A model generated the notes under the pieces. It was not told the origin of the DNA. It did not search any database and saw only the letters and a program-made list of their open reading frames with translations. 44,327 bases of DNA from Marinobacter bryozoorum. GTDB taxonomy: Bacteria; Pseudomonadota; Gammaproteobacteria; Pseudomonadales; Oleiphilaceae. Shown piece by piece: positions 28,642-38,544 of the stretch (the first letter of the stretch is position 1; every line of letters begins with the position of its first letter). A program made the position numbers and the translations under genes. The DNA is taken from assembly GCF_023156245.1 (NCBI RefSeq), contig NZ_JAKZAH010000032.1, positions 1 through 44,327 of the forward strand. Reading direction: 5' to 3'.

Positions 28642-30006
28642 ATGAATTCCATCGTCACCTTCCCGAACCGGATTCCGACCGTCGAGTTTGAAGAGCGTCG
28701 TTTCCAGGTCTACACCGACCGCCAACTCGACAAGATCGAGATTATCCAGAATCTTCCCGAAGAGACTCTGTTCGAAATGAAAGTGGTGGCCAGCGTGCTG
28801 CCCTTCCGTGTCAACGAATACGTCATCAACGAACTGATCAACTGGGACAAGGTTCCCAACGACCCGCTGTACCAGCTGGTTTTCCCGCAAAAAGGCATGC
28901 TGAAGGAAGAGCACTTCGAACGCATGGCCAAGCTGCACCGGGAAGGCGCCGACAAGAAGCTGATCCAGAAGGTTGCCAAGGAAATCCGCGACGAACTGAA
29001 CCCGCACCCCGCCGGGCAGATGGAAATGAACCTGCCTACCCTGGACGGGGTGCCGCTGGAAGGCCTGCAGCACAAGTACCGGGAAACCGTGCTGTTCTTC
29101 CCAGCCCAGGGCCAGACCTGCCACTCCTACTGCACCTTCTGCTTCCGCTGGGCGCAGTTTGTCGGTGACAAGGACCTGCGCATTGCCAGCAGCGACGCAG
29201 AGCAGCTGCACGGCTACCTGCGGCAGCACACCGAGGTCACTGACCTGCTGATGACCGGCGGCGACCCCATGGTCATGAAAACCAAGAACCTGGTGCAGTA
29301 CCTGGAGCCGCTGCTGGAGCCGGAGTTCGATCACATCCAGACGATCCGCATCGGCACCAAGGCACTGACCTTCTGGCCGTACCGGTTTGTCACAGACAAG
29401 GATGCCGACGAACTGATTGAGCTGTTCGCGAAACTGGTCGATGCCGGCAAGCATGTGGCTCTGATGGCCCACTACAATCACTGGCAGGAAATCACCACCG
29501 ATATTGCGGAAGAGGCGATCCGTCGCATCCGCGCTACCGGGGCGGAAATCCGCGCCCAGGGCCCGCTAATCAAGCATGTGAACGACAATGCCGACGACTG
29601 GGCGAAGCTCTGGAAGAAAGAAGTGAAGCTGGGCATCATCCCCTACTACATGTTCGTAGAACGGGATACCGGCGCCAAGAACTACTTCGAGGTACCGCTG
29701 GCGAAGGCCTACGATATCTATCGGGAGGCCATCAAGCAGGTCTCCGGCCTGGCCCGCACCGCCCGCGGTCCGTCCATGAGTGCCGGCCCTGGCAAGGTGG
29801 AAATCCAGGGTGTCACCGAGATCAAGGGTGAGAAGGTGTTTGTACTGCGCTTCCTGCAGGGCCGCAACCCGGACTGGGTACAGCGCCCCTTCTTTGCCAA
29901 GTACAGCGACACGGCGACCTGGCTCCATGAGCTGGAACCGGCCTTCGGGGAAGAGAAGTTCTTCTTCGAGGACGAGTACGAGCAGATGCGCAAGGGTAAC
30001 GGCTGA
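28642..30006 (+). CDS. KamA-family radical SAM protein (lysine 2,3-aminomutase-like), substrate unknown
   Basis: From the ATG at 28642 (after AGAGGG) the protein has 454 residues. The radical SAM cluster motif is C160-x3-C164-x2-C167 in T-C-H-S-Y-C-T-F-C-F-R-W. The SAM and substrate region includes L-L-M-T-G-G-D-P-M-V-M-K. Near the end, A-G-P-G-K385-V-E-I-Q-G aligns with the G-G-G-G-K of clostridial lysine 2,3-aminomutase, so the PLP lysine seems kept. It differs from EpmB, which is about 340 residues. The first 120 residues are extended. No EF-P modification, beta-lysine or osmolyte gene adjoins it, so the substrate is open. Residues upstream of 28642 in the open frame do not look like protein. 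Confidence 0.85.
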   Translation: MNSIVTFPNRIPTVEFEERRFQVYTDRQLDKIEIIQNLPEETLFEMKVVASVLPFRVNEYVINELINWDKVPNDPLYQLVFPQKGMLKEEHFERMAKLHREGADKKLIQKVAKEIRDELNPHPAGQMEMNLPTLDGVPLEGLQHKYRETVLFFPAQGQTCHSYCTFCFRWAQFVGDKDLRIASSDAEQLHGYLRQHTEVTDLLMTGGDPMVMKTKNLVQYLEPLLEPEFDHIQTIRIGTKALTFWPYRFVTDKDADELIELFAKLVDAGKHVALMAHYNHWQEITTDIAEEAIRRIRATGAEIRAQGPLIKHVNDNADDWAKLWKKEVKLGIIPYYMFVERDTGAKNYFEVPLAKAYDIYREAIKQVSGLARTARGPSMSAGPGKVEIQGVTEIKGEKVFVLRFLQGRNPDWVQRPFFAKYSDTATWLHELEPAFGEEKFFFEDEYEQMRKGNG

Positions 30007-30030
30007 CCAGCCACTCCCCAGCGACCTGAA

Positions 30031-30056
30031 AGGCAGCCCCCGGGCTGCCTTTTTTG
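30031..30056 (+). terminator. Rho-independent terminator of the KamA-like gene
   Basis: AGGCAGCCC pairs perfectly with GGGCTGCCT and is followed by TTTTTT, 25 bases after the stop codon. Confidence 0.92.
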
Positions 30057-30143
30057 TTGCTCGCTGTTTACCCGGAGGTCCCTGCCCCTCATCCCTGGCC
30101 GTTATAATCGAGTAGGAGGGGGAGTTACCTCCCCCGTCCTCTC

Positions 30144-30180
30144 ACACCACCGGGCATACGGTTCCGTACCACGGCGGTTC
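30144..30180 (-). ncRNA. Group II intron domain V
   Basis: In the minus-strand RNA GAACCGCCGUGGUACGG pairs with CCGUAUGCCCGGUGGUGU across a short GAA loop. This is the catalytic hairpin of the intron, directly overlapping the end of the reverse transcriptase ORF, whose UGA is shared with its first bases. It looks intact. Confidence 0.8.
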
Positions 30181-31288
30181 ATGGTTGGCTCTGGAGCCGG
30201 TTCATCGTATCCAACAAGCTTACCAGAGAAAGACGCTCGAACACCTTTTTGGGGAGGGCGGCGTGCATATGGGATGCGCCGCTGTTCCACCAGGGGCCGC
30301 GCCCGTTCGTTGCACTCTTCCAGGCTCTCGGCTCAGTCAGGCCCAGGCGCATCAGATTGCGAGCCCTTGTACGGGCCCGTTTCCATTGCTGCCACAGGAT
30401 CAGTCGCAGGCGTCGCCGTATCCAGCCATCCAGCGCTTCCACCGGACGTTTCGAAGCGGTCAGGCGGTAGTAGTTCGCCCAGCCTCTTAGTACCGGGTTC
30501 AGGTTCTGGATAGTCGTCGTCAGCGACTGTCCGCGAGATCGCTTGAGCAGTGGCCGCAGCTTGGCCATAACAGCCTTCAGGCTTTTCGGTGCAATCCTCA
30601 GCCGGACCTGTTTGTGCCAGGTCACGCTGTACCCCAGGAAGGTCCGACGCCAGGGGCGATCCACAGCACTCTTGGCTGGGTTCACTTTCAGTCGCAGGTG
30701 CCTTTCCAGGAAGTGGGTGACACTGGCCATGACCCGTTCACCGGATCGGCGGCTACGAACATAGATATTGCAGTCGTCCGCGTAGCGGCAGAACCGGTGG
30801 CCCCGGCGCTCCAGTTCCCGGTCCAGCTCGGTCAGGAGCACATTGGAGAGCAAGGGGGACAGGGGGCCACCTTGCGGTGCGCCTTCCCGTCTCGGGCTGA
30901 CCAGTCCACCTTCAAGCATACCGGCTTGCAGGTAACGTCTGATCAGGGTCAGGACCCGCCGGTCGGTGATGCGACGGGCCAGCAGGCCCATCAGCACATC
31001 GTGGTTGACCCGGTCAAAGAACTGGGCCAGATCCAGATCGACCACCCAGCGGTGGCCGTCGTTGATGTGCTGTTGCATCGCCTTGATCGCCTGCTGGGCA
31101 CTTCGGCCGGGGCGGAACCCGTAGCTGTGATCCGAGAAGGTCGGCTCCAGCATCGGGCTCAGCACCTGGTGAAGCGCTTGTTGGATCAGGCGATCCTGAA
31201 CCGTCGGGATGCCCAGTATCCGTTCGCCGCCTTGCGGCTTGGGGATACTGACCCGGCGTACCCGCTGAGGATGGTAGTCTCCGGCCAT
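30179..31288 (-). CDS. ltrA: Group II intron reverse transcriptase/maturase, N-terminally truncated
   Basis: The 369-residue frame begins inside the reverse transcriptase. It keeps V-R-R-V-S-I-P-K-P-Q-G-G, Y-G-F-R-P-G-R-S-A, V-D-L-D-L-A-Q-F-F-D-R-V, G-A-P-Q-G-G-P-L-S-P-L-L-S-N, the active-site Y-A-D-D and the maturase X domain with L-R-G-W-A-N-Y-Y-R. There is no H-N-H endonuclease domain. Intact relatives are about 440-470 residues and start with a region including N-K-G-x-x-G-x-D-G. Here that part is gone: in frame, only R-S-E-R-L lies before the Met, preceded by TAA. Splicing help and mobility are doubtful. Confidence 0.88.
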   Translation of the reverse strand: MAGDYHPQRVRRVSIPKPQGGERILGIPTVQDRLIQQALHQVLSPMLEPTFSDHSYGFRPGRSAQQAIKAMQQHINDGHRWVVDLDLAQFFDRVNHDVLMGLLARRITDRRVLTLIRRYLQAGMLEGGLVSPRREGAPQGGPLSPLLSNVLLTELDRELERRGHRFCRYADDCNIYVRSRRSGERVMASVTHFLERHLRLKVNPAKSAVDRPWRRTFLGYSVTWHKQVRLRIAPKSLKAVMAKLRPLLKRSRGQSLTTTIQNLNPVLRGWANYYRLTASKRPVEALDGWIRRRLRLILWQQWKRARTRARNLMRLGLTEPRAWKSATNGRGPWWNSGASHMHAALPKKVFERLSLVSLLDTMNRLQSQP

Positions 31289-31772
31289 TAGCCGCTCGCT
31301 TCTTTAGCACAACACGAGAACTCATCGTCTACTAGCGGCCAACCATGTTCGGTCCTTCAGTACGCGGTGACGCACCTACTATGACCTCGGCTGAGTTCTG
31401 GCCTCCCATCCTCACCCCTCACGAGGTGAGTAGCACTGTGGCAGGAAACCAGACTTCCCAGGGTAAGACGCGTGACCTTCACACTTATGCCCGCCGCATT
31501 TACGTCCACACCTCCCGTGCAAGTACTGGGCTTTGACGATAATTGACGCCTTACCCGGTGTGACCGCCTCATATGCGATTTCTGTTCGTCAGGCCAGTGC
31601 TTTGCCTGCGGCTTCCTTCAGATTCCACCTCACGGTGGACACCCTTGCCGTCCGGCTAGTGGTTCCCCTTGCCGGGCCCACAGGGGACTTGCACCCCCAA
31701 GTCATCCGGCCAGCACCACCTGGACCGGAACAGCGCCGTCAAGGCGCTACGCGCCATGCCTGGCGCACACGC

Positions 31773-31809
31773 AAAAAAGCCGCCCGGGTTTCCCCTGGGC
31801 GGCTTTTTT
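31773..31809 (-). terminator. Bidirectional terminator downstream of pnp
   Basis: AAAAAAGCCGCCC and GGGCGGCTTTTTT form a perfect 13-base stem. It ends the pnp transcript 16 bases after its stop. The group II intron starts two or three bases beyond the T-run. Confidence 0.93.
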
Positions 31810-31825
31810 CTGACTTCGGTGTTAC

Positions 31826-33943
31826 TTAGCTGAAGTCGGTGGGCTTGTCGCCCTCTTTCACTTCCTTCATGGACAGCTTGACGCGGCCACGGTTGTCTAC
31901 ATCCAGCACCTTGACCAGGACTTCCTGACCTTCGCTGAGCACGTCAGTCACGTTCTCGACGCGCTGGTCGGAGATCTGGGAGATGTGCACCAGGCCATCC
32001 TTGCCGGGCAGGATGTTGACGAAGGCACCGAATTCCATGATGCGCTCAACCTTGCCCTTGTACAGTGCGCCCACTTCGATCTCGGCCGTGATCTCCTTGA
32101 CCCGGTTAACCGCCGCCTGGGCAGCAAGCTGGGTGTCGGCATAGATCTTGACGTTGCCGTCATCGTCCAGGTCGATGGAAGCACCGGTCTCGTCGCAGAT
32201 GGAGCGAATGGTCGCACCACCCTTACCGATGACATCACGGATCTTGTCCGGATGGATCTTGATGGTGGTGATGCTCGGCGCACGCTCGGACAGCTCGGTG
32301 CGCGGCTCGGCGATTACCTTGGCCATTTCACCCAGGATGTGCAGACGGGCGTGGTGGGCCTGCTCCAGGGCGATTTCCATGATCTCGTCGGTGATGCCGT
32401 TGATCTTGATATCCATCTGCAGGGCAGTGATGCCCTCGGAGGTACCGGCAACCTTGAAGTCCATGTCACCCAGGTGATCTTCATCACCCAGGATATCGGT
32501 CAGAACGGCGAACTGCTCGCCTTCCTTCACCAGGCCCATGGCGATACCGGCTACCGGCGCCTTAACGGGCACACCGGCGTCCATCAGTGCCAGGGAGGAG
32601 CCACAGACAGAGGCCATGGAGCTGGAGCCGTTGGACTCAGTGATCTCGGATACCGCACGGATGGTGTACGGGAATTCTTCAATGGTCGGCATAACCGCTG
32701 CCACACCACGCTTGGCCAGGCGGCCGTGACCCACTTCACGACGACCCGGGGTACCGACACGGCCGGCTTCGCCGACGGAGTAGGGAGGGAAGTTGTAGTG
32801 GAACAGGAACGGATCCTTGCGCTCACCTTCCAGGGCATCGATGATCTGCATGTCACGGGCGGTACCCAGCGTGGTGGTCACGATGGCCTGGGTTTCGCCA
32901 CGGGTGAACAGGGCCGAACCGTGGGTGCTGGGCAGGATGCCGACTTCGATGTTGATCGGACGGACGGTCTTGTTGTCACGACCATCGATCCGCGGCTTGC
33001 CTTCGATAACCTGCTGGCGAACCACGTTCTTCTCGACCTTGCCGAAGTACTTCTTCACTTCGTCTTCAGCCGGCTGGCCTTCTTCTTCACCGGCCAGCTT
33101 CTCGACGGCAGCGTCCTTGACTTCCTTCAGCTTCGCGTAGCGCTCCATCTTGTCGCGGATGGCGTAGGCTTCAGCGATAGCGCCGCCGAAACCATCCTTG
33201 ATGGCGTTCAGCAGGTCGGTGTTCTCAGGCTCTGGCTGCCAGTCCCAACGGGGCTTGCCAACTTCGGCAGCGAATTCCTTGATGGCGGTAACGGCAGACT
33301 GCATCTCTTCGTGCGCGAAGAGTACCGCACCCAGCATCTGGTCTTCGGTCAGGCCCTTGGCCTCGGACTCAACCATCAGCACGGCGTCTTCTGTGCCGGC
33401 CACGACCATATCCAGGGCTGAGGTTTCCAGCTCTTCGAAGGTCGGGTTCAGGAAGTAGCCACGGTCGTCGGTGAAACCAACACGGGAGGCACCGATGGGG
33501 CCATCAAACGGAATACCGGAGATGGACAGGGCTGCAGAAGCCGCCAGCATGCCGGCAATGTCCGGATCCTGGGTCTTGCTGGAAGACATGACGGTACAGA
33601 TAACCTGCACTTCGTTCATGAAGCCGTTGGGGAACAGCGGGCGGATCGGACGGTCGATCAGGCGCGAGGTCAGGGTTTCCTTCTCGGAAGGACGGCCTTC
33701 ACGCTTGAAGAAGCCACCCGGGATCTTGCCCACGGCGTAGGTCTTCTCGAAGTAGTTCACGGTCAGCGGGAAGAAGGGCTGGCCCGGCTTGGCTTCCTTG
33801 GCACCAACCACGGTACCCAGTACGGAGATGTCATCGATGGTCACCAGTACGGAACCGGTGGCCTGGCGGGCGATACGGCCCGTTTCGAGGGTGACGGTCT
33901 TGCCGCCGAGCTCGAAGGTTTTCTTCGTTGCTTGTGGAATCAC
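31826..33943 (-). CDS. pnp: Polyribonucleotide nucleotidyltransferase (PNPase)
   Basis: The 705-residue protein has two RNase PH-like halves ([10 protein letters not shown] near 30; [12 protein letters not shown] near 320), the F-P-P-Y-S-V-G-E motif, a KH domain with I-G-K-G-G-A-T-I-R (about 565) and an S1 domain ([17 protein letters not shown]) at the end. It degrades RNA 3'-5' with phosphate and works with RNase E. The start is GTG at 33943, after CAGGAG. It follows rpsO; the 306-base gap holds a hairpin that fits the known RNase III autoregulation of pnp. Length is close to E. coli (711). Confidence 0.96.
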   Translation of the reverse strand: MIPQATKKTFELGGKTVTLETGRIARQATGSVLVTIDDISVLGTVVGAKEAKPGQPFFPLTVNYFEKTYAVGKIPGGFFKREGRPSEKETLTSRLIDRPIRPLFPNGFMNEVQVICTVMSSSKTQDPDIAGMLAASAALSISGIPFDGPIGASRVGFTDDRGYFLNPTFEELETSALDMVVAGTEDAVLMVESEAKGLTEDQMLGAVLFAHEEMQSAVTAIKEFAAEVGKPRWDWQPEPENTDLLNAIKDGFGGAIAEAYAIRDKMERYAKLKEVKDAAVEKLAGEEEGQPAEDEVKKYFGKVEKNVVRQQVIEGKPRIDGRDNKTVRPINIEVGILPSTHGSALFTRGETQAIVTTTLGTARDMQIIDALEGERKDPFLFHYNFPPYSVGEAGRVGTPGRREVGHGRLAKRGVAAVMPTIEEFPYTIRAVSEITESNGSSSMASVCGSSLALMDAGVPVKAPVAGIAMGLVKEGEQFAVLTDILGDEDHLGDMDFKVAGTSEGITALQMDIKINGITDEIMEIALEQAHHARLHILGEMAKVIAEPRTELSERAPSITTIKIHPDKIRDVIGKGGATIRSICDETGASIDLDDDGNVKIYADTQLAAQAAVNRVKEITAEIEVGALYKGKVERIMEFGAFVNILPGKDGLVHISQISDQRVENVTDVLSEGQEVLVKVLDVDNRGRVKLSMKEVKEGDKPTDFS

Positions 33944-34027
33944 AGTAACTCCTGATTTTGCTTGATCATCAAATGCACCAGATCAGGAAGACGCGGTCCC
34001 AAAGCCCTGCTACCAGAAAGCGAACAG

Positions 34028-34073
34028 GCTGTTGCAAAACCCCGGGGAGAGCTACCCGGGCCTTTCAACAACC
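34028..34073 (-). promoter_or_regulatory. Long hairpin in the rpsO-pnp gap, candidate RNase III site
   Basis: In the minus-strand RNA GUUGUUGAAAGGCCCGGG pairs imperfectly with CCCCGGGGUUUUGCAAC around a short loop. It lies in the 306-base gap (33944-34249) between rpsO and pnp, which otherwise holds only a direct repeat of ACCGGTTC. In E. coli this gap carries the rpsO terminator and the RNase III stem through which PNPase limits its own mRNA. No U-run follows, so processing fits better than termination. Confidence 0.55.
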
Positions 34074-34249
34074 TGCTATCGGCGCTTTCGGTCATGACAG
34101 CAGAAGCACTTCGGTAATGGCGTAGCAACCGGTTCTGGTACCGGTTCGGGTGGAAAAGCATACTCCAGTGACAAGCCCCGGTATAAACCGGGCCCAGCCA
34201 CCGGAGCACAGGCCGGCACCAGGTTGGCGCCAGCCGGCAGGTCGTCCGC

Positions 34250-34519
34250 TTAGCGACGCAGACCCAGACGCTGGATGAGCTCCAGGTAACGGTCAGCATT
34301 CTTGCGCTTGAGGTAGTCCAGCAGCTTACGACGCTGGTTAACCATGCGAATCAGGCCACGGCGGGAATGGTGATCCTGCTTGTTGACCTTGAAATGGTCC
34401 TGCAGCTTGTTGATATTGGCGCTCAACAGGGCAACCTGAACTTCAGGGGAACCTGTGTCGCTATCACCTTGCTGGTAGTCCTTGACGATCTGTGCTTTTT
34501 CCTCGGCTGAAAGTGCCAT
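34250..34519 (-). CDS. rpsO: 30S ribosomal protein S15
   Basis: The 89-residue protein matches S15 fully, with [24 protein letters not shown] and R-L-G-L-R-R at the end. S15 binds the 16S central domain early in 30S assembly. It sits in the usual place between truB and pnp. Confidence 0.98.
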   Translation of the reverse strand: MALSAEEKAQIVKDYQQGDSDTGSPEVQVALLSANINKLQDHFKVNKQDHHSRRGLIRMVNQRRKLLDYLKRKNADRYLELIQRLGLRR

Positions 34520-34605
34520 AAATCACCTCGTTGTTTGCGATGCCTGAAATCATCCGGCCGAACCGCGCATCTCTGCAGCCCGGCTAGGCAGTCACAACCG
34601 GCTGG

Positions 34606-35532
34606 TTATCGACTGCTTGAAACCAGACGACGGGGTACAACCACGGTTGTATCCACGCCTTCCGGCTGTCCTTCACCGAGGCCGACGAAACGGTTATCAC
34701 CGTAAAGCCGAACCGGTCCGGTCAAGGATTGACCCGATATTCTAACGGGTTGTCCGTTCAATATCGACTGTAAATTTGGCCCCTCAAGGGTCAACTCCGG
34801 GAACATGGTGAGCGCTGCATCCGGCGCCACCAGCAGCCCGTCCAGGGACTCGCCCCGCTCCCGCATCTGCTCCAGGTCGGCGACCTGGTGGGCATCCGCC
34901 AGGGTAAAGCCGGAAGCCAGTGTGCGGCGCAGCGCGCACACGTGTGCGCCACAGCCGAGGGCCTCACCGATATCTTCCACCAGGTTACGAACGTAGGTGC
35001 CCTTGGTGCACTTCACTGCCAGGTCCAGCTCATCCGGGCGAACCGCCAGCAGGGTCAGTTCATAGATGGTCACCGGTCGGGCCGGGCGCTCCACCTCAAT
35101 GCCTTCCCGGGCGTATTCGTACAACGGACGGCCTTTGTGTTTCAGCGCCGAGTACATGGAGGGGACCTGCTCGATATCACCCCGGAAATCGACCAGCACG
35201 GCCTCGACATCCGTCTCGGTCAGTCCTTCCGGCACCGGCCGCTCGGAGACCACGGCGCCTTCACTGTCGGCGGTTTCGGTGCGGACACCCAGCTTTGCCG
35301 TGGTGATATAGGCCTTGTCACTGTCCAGCATCAGCTGGGAAAACTTGGTGGCCTCGCCAAAGCACAAGGGCAACACACCGGTCGCCAGCGGGTCAAGGGC
35401 ACCGGTATGGCCGGCTTTCGCCGCGCCATAAAGGTGCTTGACCTGTTGGAGGATACCGTTGGATGTGACGCCCGGGGGCTTGTCGATGACCAGTATGCCG
35501 TTGACGTCACGGCCTTTGCGTCTGCGAGCCAA
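34606..35532 (-). CDS. truB: tRNA pseudouridine-55 synthase
   Basis: The 308-residue protein has D-K-P-P-G-V-T-S-N and the catalytic Asp in [12 protein letters not shown], then [13 protein letters not shown] and a C-terminal PUA-like part. It makes pseudouridine 55 in the T-loop of tRNAs. The start is TTG at 35532, with GGAG eight bases before it and two bases after the rbfA stop, so translation is probably coupled. Confidence 0.96.
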   Translation of the reverse strand: MARRRKGRDVNGILVIDKPPGVTSNGILQQVKHLYGAAKAGHTGALDPLATGVLPLCFGEATKFSQLMLDSDKAYITTAKLGVRTETADSEGAVVSERPVPEGLTETDVEAVLVDFRGDIEQVPSMYSALKHKGRPLYEYAREGIEVERPARPVTIYELTLLAVRPDELDLAVKCTKGTYVRNLVEDIGEALGCGAHVCALRRTLASGFTLADAHQVADLEQMRERGESLDGLLVAPDAALTMFPELTLEGPNLQSILNGQPVRISGQSLTGPVRLYGDNRFVGLGEGQPEGVDTTVVVPRRLVSSSR

Positions 35533-35534
35533 AC

Positions 35535-35945
35535 TCAGGACTCCTGGTCGTTGTCGTCGTCCTGGCGGACAGCGGGCTTCTTGCCCATGGCCTGGTCGAT
35601 GAGGCTGTCGATATGACGACTCTGACCCTGGAGGGTATCGAAGTGAAAACGAAGCTGCGGAATCACCCGCAACTTCATGGCGCGACCGAGCTGCCCCCGG
35701 AGGAATCCGGAGGCGTTGCGCAGAACCTTGAGGGAGTCCTGCACTTCGCCGGACTCCTCGGTCAGTTCCTCGGTACTGAGCAGGGACACATAGATATCGG
35801 CATAGCCGAGGTCCCTGCTGACGCGCACCGCATTAATGGTGACCATGCCCACGCGGGGGTCCTTGACCTCCCGCATGATGAGCAGCGAAAGCTCCTTCTG
35901 GATCTGGTCACCAATGCGGTCGAGACGACTGAACTCTCTGGGCAT
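35535..35945 (-). CDS. rbfA: Ribosome-binding factor A
   Basis: The 136-residue protein shows the RbfA pattern [25 protein letters not shown] and P-Q-L-R-F-H-F-D. The single KH-type domain binds 30S precursors and helps 16S 5'-end maturation, notably in the cold. Its ATG overlaps the infB stop as TAATG, a typical coupled junction. Confidence 0.96.
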   Translation of the reverse strand: MPREFSRLDRIGDQIQKELSLLIMREVKDPRVGMVTINAVRVSRDLGYADIYVSLLSTEELTEESGEVQDSLKVLRNASGFLRGQLGRAMKLRVIPQLRFHFDTLQGQSRHIDSLIDQAMGKKPAVRQDDDNDQES

Positions 35946-38527
35946 TATGAACCTGTGGATTCCAGCTTGCGTTCAACACGAACCCGATCAAACACCTCGA
36001 TCTGGTCACCCACTTTCACGTCGTAGCCCTTAACACCGATACCACATTCCATACCGTTGCGAACTTCCGGTACGTCGTCCTTGAAGCGGCGCAGGGATTC
36101 CAGCTCGCCTTCAAAGATCACCACGTTGTCACGCAGTACGCGGATCGGCTTGTTCCGGTATACGGTACCTTCCGTCACCATACAACCGGCCACCTGGCCG
36201 AACTTCGGTGAGCGGAACACGTCCCGCACTTCGGCGATACCCACGATGTCTTCGCGGAATTCCGGAGCCAGCATGCCGGTCAGGGCTGCTTTCACATCAT
36301 CAATCAGGTTATAGATGATGGAGTAGTAGCGCAGGTCGACACCTTCCTGCTCGACCAGGCGCTTGGCAGAGGTATCCGCACGGACATTGAAGCCGAAGAC
36401 AACGGCGCTGGACGCCAGTGCCAGGCTGATATCCGTTTCCGCGATACCACCCACGCCAGAGGAGATGATCTTCACCTGGACCTCGTCGTTACCCAGGTCC
36501 TGCAGGGCCTTGGTAATGGCTTCCAGGGAACCACGAACGTCGGTCTTGAGCACCACGTTGAGGGTCTTGACCTCGTCCTTGCCCATGTTCTCGAACAGGT
36601 TCTCCAGCTTGGCTGCCTGCTGACGCTGCAGCCGCTGTTCCCGTTCCCGGGACTGGCGGAACTCGGCCAGCTCCTTCGCCTTGCGCTCGTCGGCGACGGC
36701 AAAGAACTCGTCACCGGCATCCGGGGTACCGTTCAGACCCAGTATCTCGACCGGGATGGACGGGCCAGCTTCCTTGACCTGCTTGCCAGCTTCATCGGTC
36801 ATGGCGCGGACCTTACCGAACCAGGCACCGGCCACAACCATGTCGCCCTGGCGCAGGGTACCGTTCTGGACCAGCACGGTCGCCACGGAACCACGACCGC
36901 GCTCCAGGGAGGATTCCACCACGACACCCTTTGCAGGGGCATCCTTCACGGCTTCCAGCTCCAGCATCTCTGCCTGCAGCAGGACTGCTTCCAACAGCGC
37001 CTCGATACCGTCACCGGTGTGGGCCGATACTGGTACAAACTGGACATCACCGCCCCACTCTTCGGGAATGACTTCCATGCCGGCCAATTCGTTCTTGATG
37101 CGGTCCGGATCTGCCTCTTCCTTGTCCATCTTGTTGATGGCGACAACGATGGGCACGCCGGCGGAACGGGCGTGGTCTACCGCTTCCTTGGTCTGGGGCA
37201 TGACACCGTCATCGGCCGCCACCACCAGGATAACGATATCGGTACACTGGGCACCGCGGGCACGCATGGCGGTAAACGCGGCGTGGCCCGGGGTATCCAG
37301 GAAGGACACCATGCCGTGGTAGGTTTCCACGTGGTAGGCGCCGATATGCTGGGTAATACCACCGGACTCACCGGAAGCCACCTTGGTGCGACGAATGTAG
37401 TCCAGCAGCGACGTCTTGCCGTGGTCAACGTGACCCATAACACTTACCACCGGCGCGCGGCGGGTCTTATCGCCACTGCTTTCGCCGGCAAGCTCGCTGA
37501 TCACTTCTTCCTCGAAGGCGTCCTCGCTCACGGTCTTGGGCTTGTGGCCCAGTTCCTCGGTTACCAGAACAGCAGTTTCCTGGTCCAGGGCCTGGTTGAT
37601 TGTGGCCATCACACCCATACCCATCAGGGTCTTGATCACATCGGCAGCCTTGACTGCCATGCGCTGAGCGAGATCACCAACGGTAATCGTTTCCGGAATT
37701 TCGACTTCTCTGACCATTGGTTTGGTTGGCTTCTCGAAGCCATGCCTTTTCTCTTTGGGTTTCTTTTTCGCCCGCAGCGGCTTGCGCAGCGTGGTGTCCT
37801 CTTCGTCTTCGGACAGCACAATGGGTTCTTCCACCGGACGACTACGGGGCCCGCGATGACCCGCGGACTTCTTCTTGGGCTTGCCCTCTTCGGCGTCATC
37901 AGGACGCTCGCGGCCCTTTTCCTTCTTCTTCTTGGCCTTGCGTTCCTTGTCCTTGGCGGTTTCAGGATCTGGCGGCGGCATCGGAATTTCTTCATCCGCC
38001 ACGGTATTCTCGGGCTTGACCGCCTTGTTGGTTTCTTCCCGGGCGTCTTCCTCGCCAACCGCAATCGGGCCGGTTTCCGGAGTGCCTTCACTGGCTGGCG
38101 CCTCGGCCGCTTCCGGTTTTTTCTCCTCTGCCAGCGCCTGCTCGGCGACCGGTTGCGGAGATTCTTCCGGTTTTTCCTCAGCTGCCGGCGCTACCGGCTG
38201 CTCCGGCTCGGGTTCGGGCTGCAGCTCAGCGCGCTTCACGTAGGTACGACGCTTGCGCACTTCCACGTTAACGGTCTTTCCGCCACGGGCACCGCCACCG
38301 GTCTTCAGGGTGGTGGTGGTTTTCCGCTTGAGGGTAATCTTTTTCGGCTCTGCCTCGGCCTCGCCGTGGTTCTTGCGCAAATAGGCCAGCAACTGCTGCT
38401 TCTCATCGCTGGTCACGGAATCATTTTCGGAGCGGGCCTTGAGGCCGGCTTCCACGATCTGACGCAGCAAACGATCCACGGGAGCGCCTACATCTTCGGC
38501 CAGTTGTTTAACGGTTACTTCTGCCAT
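35945..38527 (-). CDS. infB: Translation initiation factor IF-2
   Basis: The 860-residue protein has an IF2 N-terminal domain ([16 protein letters not shown]). A long charged linker follows (about 70-270; E, P, A, K-rich). The GTPase carries G1 [13 protein letters not shown]3 D-T-P-G-H-A-A-F and G4 N-K-M-D. Domains II-IV follow and bind fMet-tRNA. It directs initiator tRNA to the 30S P site. It follows nusA by 17 bases and carries a strong GGAGGAGG site. Confidence 0.97.
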   Translation of the reverse strand: MAEVTVKQLAEDVGAPVDRLLRQIVEAGLKARSENDSVTSDEKQQLLAYLRKNHGEAEAEPKKITLKRKTTTTLKTGGGARGGKTVNVEVRKRRTYVKRAELQPEPEPEQPVAPAAEEKPEESPQPVAEQALAEEKKPEAAEAPASEGTPETGPIAVGEEDAREETNKAVKPENTVADEEIPMPPPDPETAKDKERKAKKKKEKGRERPDDAEEGKPKKKSAGHRGPRSRPVEEPIVLSEDEEDTTLRKPLRAKKKPKEKRHGFEKPTKPMVREVEIPETITVGDLAQRMAVKAADVIKTLMGMGVMATINQALDQETAVLVTEELGHKPKTVSEDAFEEEVISELAGESSGDKTRRAPVVSVMGHVDHGKTSLLDYIRRTKVASGESGGITQHIGAYHVETYHGMVSFLDTPGHAAFTAMRARGAQCTDIVILVVAADDGVMPQTKEAVDHARSAGVPIVVAINKMDKEEADPDRIKNELAGMEVIPEEWGGDVQFVPVSAHTGDGIEALLEAVLLQAEMLELEAVKDAPAKGVVVESSLERGRGSVATVLVQNGTLRQGDMVVAGAWFGKVRAMTDEAGKQVKEAGPSIPVEILGLNGTPDAGDEFFAVADERKAKELAEFRQSREREQRLQRQQAAKLENLFENMGKDEVKTLNVVLKTDVRGSLEAITKALQDLGNDEVQVKIISSGVGGIAETDISLALASSAVVFGFNVRADTSAKRLVEQEGVDLRYYSIIYNLIDDVKAALTGMLAPEFREDIVGIAEVRDVFRSPKFGQVAGCMVTEGTVYRNKPIRVLRDNVVIFEGELESLRRFKDDVPEVRNGMECGIGVKGYDVKVGDQIEVFDRVRVERKLESTGS

Positions 38528-38544
38528 ACTGGTCCTCCTCCCGA

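Larger units (their letters stand above)
30107..31770 (-). mobile_element. Group II intron with truncated ORF
   Basis: The minus strand shows a complete intron frame. The 5' end fits GUGYG (GTGTGCGCC at 31770; GTGCG at 31768 is an alternative). About 480 bases of structured RNA follow, with the conserved stretch GCAAAGCACTGGCCTGACGA. Then come a reverse transcriptase ORF, domain V, a domain VI hairpin (GGGGGAG-GTAA-CTCCCCC) and the end CTACTCGAT at 30107. The intron sits right after the pnp terminator, in the same orientation. The length, about 1.66 kb, is 200-300 bases short of intact relatives, matching the missing N-terminal coding part. It lies between two convergent genes and interrupts none. 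Confidence 0.85.
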
